A program made the position numbers and the translations under genes. The notes under the pieces are model-generated. The model had not been told where the DNA came from. It saw nothing but the letters and a program-made list of their open reading frames with translations, and searched no databases. From NCBI GenBank assembly GCA_029706075.1, contig JAINUG010000488.1, positions 178,501-242,500 on the forward strand: a stretch of 64,000 nt of DNA, given 5' to 3'. This document shows, one piece after another, positions 55,550 to 64,000 of the stretch (the stretch's first letter is position 1; the number at the start of each line of letters is the position of its first letter). The DNA comes from Aldrovandia affinis (lineage: Eukaryota > Chordata > Actinopteri > Notacanthiformes > Halosauridae).

Positions 55550-57804
55550 TTTACTAAATATGCATATGATCTCATGTATCAGAGTAGGAAAAACACATTT
55601 CAAATTTTACACATTTTTTAGGTTTTTAGAAGTAAGGCTATAGGCTTATGTATTTTGCCAATTTCCTATGAAATACATTTTTCATAATAAAAGTCTTTAG
55701 GACTATTTCCTGGTGCTTATTTCTTCATATTTACTAAATATGCATATGATCTCATATATATAAAAAGAAAATGTTTTTTCTGCTTTTCTCCTGTTGGGTA
55801 TGTGAAGTGTTACATACAAAACACAAGTGTTCCAAAATACTGCATTTTGGAAAAAAGTTTTTTTACTGTATTGCATTTGTGTGTGTTTATTTATATATAT
55901 TTGAGTAGATATTCATTACTGTAACAATCTTTTACAACCAGCTGCAGTGTAACATTGAAAATGCAAAAGGCATAAACCTACTGATATGATATTCATAGTA
56001 TTGTTTTGTGTTGAGCACATCAGTGTGTTGGGTGGTAGAAAGATCTATTCATATGATGGCATGTGTGTGTCATTTTGATGCAAAAATAATATTTTGGAAA
56101 GAGATAAAACAGTTTTGAATGCATTGTTTGCTTTTGCGAGAGATATGTAGAGTTTTGCACTTTGTGTTAGAAGCTTTGTGTGTTGCGTGCTGAGAAAATG
56201 AGCCAAATATTCAAAACGTGTGTAAACAATTGTAAAAAACTGTAAATACATTTGACATAATAAAAGTATTTTGGACCATTTCCTGGTGCTTATTTCTTCA
56301 TATTCACTAAATATGCATTCGAGCTCATGTATGAAAGTAGAAAAAACATTTCTAATTTTACTCATTTGTTAGATTTCAGAGGTAAAGCTATATAGGTTAT
56401 GTATTTTGCCGATTTCCTATGAAATACAGTTTTCATAATAAAAGTCTTAGGGACCAATTCTTGGTGCTTATTTCCTCATATTTACTAAATATGCATACAA
56501 TCTCATGTATCAGAGTAGAAAAAACACATTTCAAATTTTACTCATTTTTTAGGTTTCAGAAGTAAGGCTATAGGCTTATGTATTTTGCCAATTTCCTATG
56601 AAATACATTTTTCATAATAAAAGTCTTTAGGACTATTTCCTGGTGCTTATTTCTTTATATTTACTAAATATGCATACAATCTCATGTATCAGAGTAGAAA
56701 AAACACATTTAAAATTTTACTCATTTTTTAGGTTTCAGAAGTAAGGCTATAGGCTTATGTATTTTGCCAATTTCCTATGAAATACATTTTTCATCATAAA
56801 AGTCTTTAGGACTATTTCCTGCTGCTTATTTCTTCATATTTACTAAATATGCATATGATCTCATATATATAAAAAGAAAATGTTTTTCCTGCTTTTCTCC
56901 TGTTGGGTATGTGAAGTGTTACATACAAAACACAAGTGTTCCAAAATACTGCATTTTGGAAAAAAAATTAAAAGTTTTTTTACTGTATTGCATTTGTGTG
57001 TGTTTATTTATATATATTTGAGTAGATATTCATTACTGTAACAATCCATTACAACCAGCTGCAGTGTAGCATTGCAAATGCAAAAGGGATAAACCTACTG
57101 ATAAGATATTCATAGTACTGTTTTGTGTTGAGCACATCAGTGTGCTGGGTGGTAGAAAGATCTATTCATATGATGGCATGTGTATGTCATTTTGATGCAA
57201 AAAGAACATTTTGGAAAGAGATAAAACAGTTTTGAATTCACTGTTTGCTTTTGCGAGAGATTTGTAGAGTTCTGCACTTTGTGTTAGAAGCTTTGTGTGT
57301 TGCGTGTTGAGAAAATGAGCAAAATATTCAAAACGTGTGTAAACAATTGTGAAAAACTGTAAATAAATGTTTCATAATAAAAGTATTTGGGACCATATCC
57401 TGGTGCTTATTTCTTCATGTTTCCTAAATATGCATATGTTCTCATGTATGAAAGTAGAAAAAACACGTTTCAAATTGTACTCATTTTTTAGGTTTCAGAG
57501 GTAAGGCTTATATATTTTCCCGTAGTATTTACTGTTACAACCCCGAGGTGTTTAGGGGTACTGTGGAGATTGCAACATAAAATAATTTAAATAAGGATCA
57601 GGTGATGAACAAAAATGGGTGTAAATAATAGAGCCAAGGCAAGAGGGGAAGGTGCAGTTGGTGTTTAATTACATGTATATTAGTGACAATAGTGAGGCTA
57701 TTTACATATATACAAAGGTCAATTACAAACACAAAGACACAAGGCCAAGGGACACGGATGCTGCCAAAGAAATGAACTAAATAAAACAAAACAGGGCTAG
57801 CTAC

Positions 57805-60800
57805 TCCTCCTTGAGCCGCCACCTTATCGTGGTGGAGGGGTTTGCGTGTCCCAATGATCCCAGGAGCTAAGTTGTCGGGGGCTTCATGCCCCTGGTAGGG
57901 TCACCCAAGGCAAACAGGTCCTGGGTGAGGGACCAGACAAAGCGTGGCTCACAAGACCCCCCATGACGACAAACAAAAATGGAAATACGTTTCCCTCGCC
58001 CGGACGCGGGTCACCGGGGCCCCCCCCTGGAGCCAGGCCCGGGGGTAGGGCTCGAGGGTAGGGCTCGAGGGCGAGCGCCTGGTGGCCGAGCCTACACCTA
58101 TGGGGCTCGGCCGGGCACAGCCCGAAGAGGCAACGTAGGACCCCCTTCCCATGGGCTCACCACCCATGGGAGGGGCCAAGGGGGTCGGGTGCAGTGTGAG
58201 ATGGGCGGCGGCCGAAGGCGGGGGCCTTGGCGGTCCGATCCTCGGCTGCAGAAGCTAGCTCTAGGGACGTGGAATGTCACCTCTCTGGCGGGGAAGGAGC
58301 CTGAGCTGGTGCGGGAGGTCGAGAGGTTCCGGCTAGATATAGTCGGCCTCGCCTCGACGCATGGCATGGGCTCCGGAACCAGTCTCCTTGAGAGGGGTTG
58401 GACTCTCTTCCACTCTGGAGTTGCCCCTGGTGGGAGGCGCCGAGCAGGGTGGGAATACTTATTGCCCCCGGCTCGTTGCCTGTACGTTGGGGTTCACCCC
58501 GGTAGACGAGAGGGTAGCCTCCCTCCGCCTTCGGGTGGGGGACGGGTCCTGACTGTTGTTTGTGCTTATGCTCCAAACAGCAGCTCAGAATACCCACCCT
58601 TTTGGAGTCCTTGGAGGGGGTGTTGGAGAACACTCCTTCCGGGGACTCCCTCGTTTGCTGGGAGACTTCAATGCTCACGTGGGCAACGATAGTGAGACCT
58701 GGAGGGCGTGATTGGGAGGAACGGCCCCCGATCTGAACCAGAATGGTGCTTTGTTGTTGGACTTCTGTGCCTGTCACAGATTGTCCATAACGAACACCAT
58801 GTTCAAGCATAAGCGTGTCCATATATGCACCTGGCACCAGGACACCCTGGGCCGCAGTTCAATGATCGACTTTGTGGTCGTGTCGTCGGACTTGCGGCCG
58901 CATGTCTTGGACACTCGGGTGAAGAGAGGGGCGGAGCTGTCAACTGATCACCACCTGGTGGTGAGTTGGCTCCGATGGTGGGGGAGGATGCCGGTCAGGC
59001 CTGGCAGGCCCAAACGTATTGTGAGGGTCTGCTGGGAACGTCTGGCAGAGTCTCCTGTCAGAAGGAGTTTCAACTCCCACCTCCGGGAGAGCTTCAACCA
59101 TGTCCCGGGGGAGGCGGGGGACATTGAGTCCGAGTGGGCCATGTTCCGTGCCTCTATTGTCGAGGCGGCTGACCGGAGCTGTGGCCGCAAGGTCGTCGGT
59201 GCCTGTCGCGGCGGTAATCCCCGAACCCGCTGGTGGACACCGGCAGTGAAGGATGCCGTCAAGCTGAAGAAGGAGTCCTATCGGACCTTTTTGGCCTGTG
59301 GGACTCCGGAGGCAGCAGATGGGTATCGGCGAGCCAAGCAGAGCGCGGCCCGGCGGTCGCTGAGGCAAAAACTCGGGCATGGGAGGAGCTCGGTGAGGCC
59401 ATGGAGAACGACTTCCAAACGGCCGAGGAGGTTCTGGACCACCATCCGGCGTCTCAGGGGGGGGAAGCAGTGCACTGTCAACACTGTGTACAGTGGGGAT
59501 GGGGCGCTGCTGACCTCGACTCGGGACGTTGTGGGTCGGTGGAGGGAATACTTCGAAGACCTCCTCAATCCCACCGACACGCCTTCCAGCGAGGAAGCAG
59601 GGTCTGGGGACTCGGGGGTGGGCTCTCCTATCTCTGGGGCTGAGGTCGCCACGGTGGTTAAAAAGCTCCGTGGTGGCAGGGCCTCGGGGTGGATGAGATC
59701 TGCCCGGAGTCCCTCAAGGCTCTGGATGTTGTGGGGCTGTCTTGGTTGACACGACTCTGCAGCATCGCGTGGACATCGGGGCAGTGCCTCTGGACTGGCA
59801 GACCGGGGTGGTGGTCCCCCTCTTCAGAAAGGGGACCGGAGGGTGTGTTCCAACTACAGGGGGATCACACTCCTCAGCCTCCCTGGTAAGGTCTATTCAG
59901 GGGTTCTGGAGAGGAGGGTCCGTCGGATGATTGAACCTCGGATTCAGGAGGAGCAATGTGGTTTTCGTCCGGGTCGCGGAACTGTGGACCAGCTCTACAC
60001 CCTCCGCGGGGTCCTGGAGGGTGCATGGGAGTTTGCCCAACCAGTCTACACATGTTTTGTGGACTTGGAGAAGGCTTTCGACCGTGTCCCTAGGGAGTCT
60101 TGTGGGGGTGCTCCGGGAGTATGGGGTACCGGACCCCTTGATACGGGCCATTCGGTCCCTGTACGACCGGTGCCAGAGCTTGGTCCGCATTGCTGGCAGT
60201 AAGTCGGACTTGTTCCCGGTGAGGGTTGGACTCCGCCAGGGCTGCCCTTTGTCACCGGTTCTGTTCATAACCTTTATGGACAGAATATCTAGGCGCAGCC
60301 GGGGCGTTGAGGGGGTCCGGTTCGGTGGCCTGAGGATTGGGTCACTGCTCTTTGCAGATGATGTGGTCCTGTTGGCTTCATCGGGCCGTGACCTCCAGCT
60401 CTCGCTGGAGCGGTTCGCAGCCGAGTGTGAAGCGGCTGGGATGAGAATCAGCACCTCCAAATCCGAGACCATGGTTCTCAGCCGGAAAAGGGTGGAGTGC
60501 ACTCTCCGGGTAGTGGAGGAGTTTAAATACCTCGGGGTCTTGTTCACGAGTGAGGGAAGGATGGAGCGGGAGATCGACAGGCGGATTGGTGCGGCGTCGG
60601 CAGTGATGCAGACGCTGCATCGGTCTGTCGTGGTAAAGAGGAGCTGAGCCTAAAGGCAAAGCTCTCGATTTACCGGTCGATCTATGTTCCTATCCTCACC
60701 TATGGTCACGAGTTGTGGGTAGTGACCGAAAGAACGAGATCGCGAATGCAAGCGGCTGAAATGAGTTTCCTCCGCAGGGTGTCTGGGCTCTCCCTTAGAG

Positions 60801-61144
60801 ATAGGGTGAGGAGCTCGGTCATCCGGGAGGGGCTCAGAGTAGAGCCGCTGCTCCTCCGCGTCGAGAGGAGCCAGATGAGGTGGCTCGGGCATCTGGTTAG
60901 GATGCCTCCTGGACGCCTCCCTGGTGAGGTGTTCCGGGCACGTCCCACCGGGAGGAGGCCCCGGGGAAGACCCAGGACACGCTGGAGAGACTATGTCTCT
61001 CGGCTGGCCTGGGAACGCCTCGGGATTCCCGGAAGAGCTGGACGAAGTGGCCGGGGAGAGGGAAGTCTGGGTCTCCCTGCTTAGGACGCTGCCCCCGCGA
61101 CCCGACAAGGAGAAGCGGTAGAAGATGGATGGATGGATGGATGG
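57805..61144 (+). mobile_element. Apparently full-length RTE-clade (Rex3-type) LINE
   Basis: A 3,340-bp insertion flanked by the 12-bp duplication AGGGCTAGCTAC (57793-57804, 61145-61156) within solo LTR copy 6. It starts CTCCTTGAGCCGCCACCTTA-like and ends with a (GATG)n tail, as RTE-clade fish elements do. Its high GC contrasts with the AT-rich array around it. The reading frame is broken several times. Confidence 0.9.
58262..61120 (+). pseudogene. RTE LINE endonuclease-reverse transcriptase, multiply frameshifted
   Basis: AP-endonuclease text starts LGTWNVTSLAGKEPEL near 58264 and includes SMIDFVVVSSDLRPHV and STDHHLVVSW (near 58860-58970). RT follows with EEQCGFRPGRGTVDQLY, FVDLEKAFDRVP, GLRQGCPLSPVLF and LLFADDVVLLAS (FADD codons 60351-60362). 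The C-terminal part (MSFLRRVSGLSLRDRV, RWLGHLVRMPPGRLPGEVF) ends near 61120. The frame changes at least near 58450, 58690, 59380, 59750, 59900 and 60645, so no active protein is made. Confidence 0.9.
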
Positions 61145-62756
61145 AGGGCTAGCTACAAAAAAAACTAGGATAGGCTGACTATCTAAACTTTTATACAAAA
61201 CAAAAGTCTACCTAACTAATCTACACTAGCTACCCGTAAACAAAGGTACACAGATGGCAACCACCCCTTTCCTAATGTGTCTATACACAAGATCGACCTA
61301 CGAATGAAAAAGTATAGAGGCCTCCCTCTTACCTATCCCAAGGCCTATGTGGGAACAAACAGGGAATCCACATACACTTTCAATCTTTCACACTTTCAAT
61401 CTTTCTCTTCTCTCGAACACAACAGTTGTAACAAAAAGGCAGGGTCTTGCAGGAAGTAGTCACGGGTTTTTATGGAGGGGCAGGTGATTGATGGAGGCGG
61501 GACCAGGACATACAAATGATTGACAGTGGGGAAGGCGAATGGAATGGCGGTCCTGCAGAACAACACGGAGAAACAAAGAGAAAGACAAAAACACACACAC
61601 ACGTGGAACGTAACATTTACTAAATATGCATATGATCTCATGTATCAGAGTAGGAAAAACACATTTCAAATTTTACACATTTTTTTGGTTTTTAGAAGTA
61701 AGGCTATAGGCTTATGTATTTTGCCAATTTCCTATGAAATACATTTTTCATAATAAAAGTCTTTAGGACTATTTCCTGGTGCTTATTTCTTCATATTTAC
61801 TAAATATGCATATGATCTCATATATATAAAAAGAAAATGTTTTTTCTGCTTTTCTCCTGTTGGGTATGTGAAGTGTTACATACAAAACACAAGTGTTCCA
61901 AAATACTGCATTTTTGAAAAAGTTTTTTTACTGTATTGCATTTGTGTGTGTTTATTTATATATATTTGAGTAGATATTCATTACTGTAACAATCTTTTAC
62001 AACCAGCTGCAGTGTAACATTGAAAATGCAAAAGGCATAAACCTACTGATATGATATTCATAGTATTGTTTTGTGTTGAGCACATCAGTGTGTTGGGTGG
62101 TAGAAAGATCTATTCATATGATGGCATGTGTGTGTCATTTTGATGCAAAAATAATATTTTGGAAAGAGATAAAACAGTTTTGAATGCATTGTTTGCTTTT
62201 GCGAGAGATATGTAGAGTTTTGCACTTTGTGTTAGAAGCTTTGTGTGTTGTGCTGAGAAAATGAGCCAAATATTCAAAACGTGTGTAAATAATTGTAAAA
62301 AACTGTAAATACATTTGACATAATAAAAGTATTTTGGACCATTTCCTGGTGCTTATTTCTTCATATTCACTAAATATGCATTCGGGCTCATGTATGAAAG
62401 TAGAAAAAACATTTCTAATTTTACTCATTTGTTAGATTTCAGAGGTAAAGCTATATAGGTTATGTATTTTGCCAATTTCCTATGAAATACATTTTTCATA
62501 ATAAAAGTCTTTAGGACTATTTCCTGGTGCTTATTTCTTCATATTTACTAAATATATTTCTTCATTTAAAATTTTACATTTTTAAATATGCATAGGCATG
62601 TATTTTGCCAATTTCATGAAATATTTTTCATAATAAAAGAGACTATTTCCTGGTGCTTATTTCTTCATATTTACTAAATACACATTTAGAAAAAACACAT
62701 TTCAAATTTTACTCATTTTTTAGGTTTCAGAGGTAAGGCTCCAGGCTTATTTTCAC

Positions 62757-63054
62757 TCCTCCTTCATGGAAAACTCTTACATATGACACTGTCTGAAAAA
62801 TAGTAATGACCTCTTTCCAGAAAACTGCTCATGAAGATATGAAAGGGATATAAATCCAGCAATTTCAAAGCTGGTTAAATATATCCATGAACAACTTTTA
62901 AATGCAATATACGATGAGCTATGGTTTACAGAAAATGTACCGCTTCAAAGAATGAAAACGTGTCTCTGTGGGGTAATTGTTCAGCGTGTGCGGCTGTTAA
63001 TTGAAAGGTTCCTGATACGAGCCCACCCAGGGACGGATGAGTTTTCGATGAATT
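62757..63054 (+). repeat. tRNA-Asn repeat unit 1
   Basis: About 300 bp from CTCCTTCATGGAAAACTC through AAAACTGCTCATGAAGATAT and AATATATCCATGAACAACTT to the tRNA-like sequence. It repeats at 63055-63360 and, in part, at 63822-64000. Confidence 0.85.
62962..63035 (+). tRNA. tRNA-Asn (GTT) pseudogene
   Basis: 74 nt with the tRNA-Asn acceptor arm (GTCTCTG and CAGGGAC) and anticodon GTT at 62996-62998. The T arm reads CCTGATACGAGCCCACC instead of GGTGGTTCGAGCCCACC, so the T stem cannot pair and the B box is damaged. It is almost surely inactive. Confidence 0.8.
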
Positions 63055-63362
63055 TCCCTTCCACACAACTGTCTCACATATGACAATGTGTAAAAAACAG
63101 TCACGGACCTTTCCAGTTTCCGGAAAACTGCTCATGAAGATATGAAAGGGATATAAATGCAGTAACTTCCAAGCTGGTGAAATATATCCATGAACACCTT
63201 TTAAATGCAGTATATGTGCTACAGTTCACAGAAAATATATCGCTTCAAAAAGGTGAAAACGTGTCTCTGTGTCGTAATTGGTTAGCGCGTTCGGCTGTCA
63301 ACAGAAAGGTTGGTGGTTGGAGTCCACCCAGGGACCGTAGAGTTCTCCTAGAATTTCCCTTC
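63055..63362 (+). repeat. tRNA-Asn repeat unit 2
   Basis: Second tandem unit, same upstream blocks as unit 1 (TCACATATGACAATGTG, GGAAAACTGCTCATGAAG, TATCCATGAACACC), followed by the second tRNA-like copy. Confidence 0.85.
63263..63336 (+). tRNA. tRNA-Asn-derived copy with GTC anticodon, probably pseudogene
   Basis: 74 nt with intact acceptor arm, D arm and T stem (GGTGG/CCACC). The anticodon position reads GTC (63297-63299) instead of GTT. The anticodon stem has one mismatch (TTCGG against CAGAA). The T loop is TTGGAGT, with G for the invariant C of the B box, and the discriminator is C. The body is Asn-type, not Asp. Confidence 0.78.
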
Positions 63363-63681
63363 CAAACAACGATGCGTGCAATCACCAAATACACTGCTTT
63401 AAAAAGTAAGCAGAACCTGAGGCACCACATTAATGTTCGCAATCAAATATCATGGCTCCTGTGTCAGAAATCTAAAGTTGGAACCCTAAAATTTTTTGTA
63501 ATACTTAATTGACATTAAGAAGGCTACACTGTCCACAAATACTTCAAAAGAAGTCTTCCATACCTGAATATAATGAATACCAGTGTCAAGAATGCACGAG
63601 GACATGAGAGAATTCTGCAAAAACGTTTTGTACAGACCTCAGTACACCCAATCCAAAGCATCAAACCATTAACACCAATAA
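63337..63681. other. Spacer between tRNA copies
   Basis: No gene recognised. CAGAACCTGAGGCACCACAT near 63410 resembles CAGAACTGAGGCACCAAAT at about 23891, perhaps a shared small repeat. Confidence 0.4.
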
Positions 63682-63773
63682 GGCTCTGTGGCGCAATGGA
63701 CAGCGTGTTGGACTTCTAGGCAACAAATGATGAAGACGTTCAAAGGTTGTGGGTTCGAGTCCCACCAGAGTCG
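63682..63773 (+). tRNA. tRNA-Arg (UCU) with 19-nt intron
   Basis: The acceptor stem GGCTCTG/CAGAGTC has one G-U pair and the discriminator is G. The A box is TGGCGCAATGG and the B box GGTTCGAGTCC. Anticodon TCT is at 63715-63717. An intron at 63719-63737 lies after position 37, the canonical place; splicing restores the TTGGA/TTCAA stem. TTTTT at about 63779-63783 can terminate Pol III. Nuclear tRNA-Arg-TCT genes of vertebrates commonly carry such an intron. It looks functional. Confidence 0.93.
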
Positions 63774-63778
63774 TGACC

Positions 63779-63783
63779 CTTTT
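63779..63783 (+). terminator. Pol III terminator of tRNA-Arg
   Basis: T5 run six bases after the tRNA-Arg 3' end (GACCCTTTTTCGG). Confidence 0.7.
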
Positions 63784-63821
63784 TCGGTCGTTAAAAGTTT
63801 GTCTGACAGAAAAAACAAACT

Positions 63822-64000
63822 CATCCTTCATGGAAAAGTCTCACATATAACACTGTATGAAAAACAGTCACAAACACTTTCCAGAAAACTGCTCATGAAG
63901 ATATAAATCCAGCACTTTCCAAGCTGGTTAAATATGTCCATGAACAACTTTTAAATGCAATATACTATGAGCTACGGTTTACAGATAATGTACCGCTTCA
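63822..64000 (+). repeat. tRNA-Asn repeat unit 3, cut by the window edge
   Basis: Matches units 1 and 2 (ATCCTTCATGGAAAAGTCTC, GAAAACTGCTCATGAAGATA, TGTCCATGAACAACTTTTAA) and stops at GTACCGCTTCA. In the other units that point lies about 15 bp before the tRNA. Confidence 0.85.

Larger units (their letters stand above)
57533..61617 (-). mobile_element. Solo LTR, copy 6, split by an RTE LINE
   Basis: The left part is 57533-57804 and the right part resumes at 61145. The sequence AGGGCTAGCTAC is duplicated at the break by the LINE insertion. The right end GGAACGTAACA is followed by TTTAC as in the other copies. Confidence 0.85.
38690..62755. repeat. Satellite-like array: ~180-bp AT-rich monomers in higher-order blocks
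   Basis: The monomer recurs every 179-180 bp (TAGGTTTCAGAAGTAAGGC at 39881, 40061 and 40240) and contains GCCAATTTCCTATGAAATAC, CATAATAAAAGTCTTTAGG and TTTACTAAATATGCAT. A second module of about 490 bp (from GTTTTTCCTGCTTTTCTCC to AACGTGTGTAAACAATTG) replaces part of the monomer at about 39.1, 40.4, 42.9, 44.2, 46.7, 49.2, 51.9, 52.9, 55.8, 56.9 and 61.8 kb. Blocks of 3.80 kb (starting near 38.8 and 42.6 kb) are nearly identical; 2.53-kb blocks follow. The edges are degenerate. No coding function is seen: the recurring ORFs are shadows. Confidence 0.93.

Noticed and set aside
58277..58837. 186-codon minus-strand ORF
   Set aside because: Antisense shadow of the GC-rich LINE endonuclease region.

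Overview
The window is nuclear DNA from a ray-finned fish, almost certainly a teleost. Three things point to this: intron-split vertebrate genes with GT-AG junctions, an NLR gene of the fish-type FISNA-NACHT-LRR-B30.2 design, and a dense set of teleost-style mobile elements (L2 and RTE LINEs, tRNA-headed SINEs, Tc1, hAT, Harbinger-like and piggyBac-like remnants). I cannot name the species from sequence alone.

Region 1 (about 1-19,515, minus strand) is one adhesion G-protein-coupled receptor gene, best matched to ADGRG7 (GPR128). Twelve coding exons join in consistent phase: short signal peptide, a Thr-rich stalk of twelve 13-residue repeats, a small EGF-like module, the GAIN domain, a GPS motif and transmembrane segments 1-5. 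TM6, TM7 and the tail lie beyond the left edge. The introns hold SINEs, a nested DNA transposon, a Tc1 remnant and two minisatellites (75-bp and 27-bp periods). A candidate HNF1-type site lies about 140 bp upstream of the ATG.

Region 2 (about 15-26.9 kb) covers the large first intron and the gap between two divergent genes. It holds two tandem duplications: a 0.9-1.1 kb block at 16.2/17.9 kb, and a 1.9 kb block at 19.9/21.8 kb. The second copy of the latter has swollen to 4.9 kb by insertions (a hAT-type element with 8-bp target duplication, a Harbinger-like element with a broken Myb-like ORF, others). The first copy preserves the empty sites.

Region 3 (26,896-37,841, plus strand) is an NLR immune-receptor gene: FISNA-NACHT exon, four LRR exons, a 47-bp linker exon and a PRY-SPRY (B30.2) exon. 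At least one upstream exon is missing or unrecognised. The Walker B motif carries Lys where Asp is usual. The last intron contains tandem repeats and a piggyBac-like insertion.

Region 4 (about 38.7-62.75 kb) is a satellite-like array of AT-rich monomers of about 180 bp in higher-order blocks of 3.8 kb and 2.5 kb. Six copies of one solo LTR and three copies of one hAT MITE sit at fixed positions in the blocks with the same target duplications, so they spread by array amplification. An L2 and an RTE (Rex3-type) LINE are single later insertions.

Region 5 (62.75-64 kb) is a tRNA cluster: two decayed tRNA-Asn copies in tandem units of about 300 bp, an intact intron-containing tRNA-Arg(UCU), and a third unit that runs off the right edge just before its expected tRNA.
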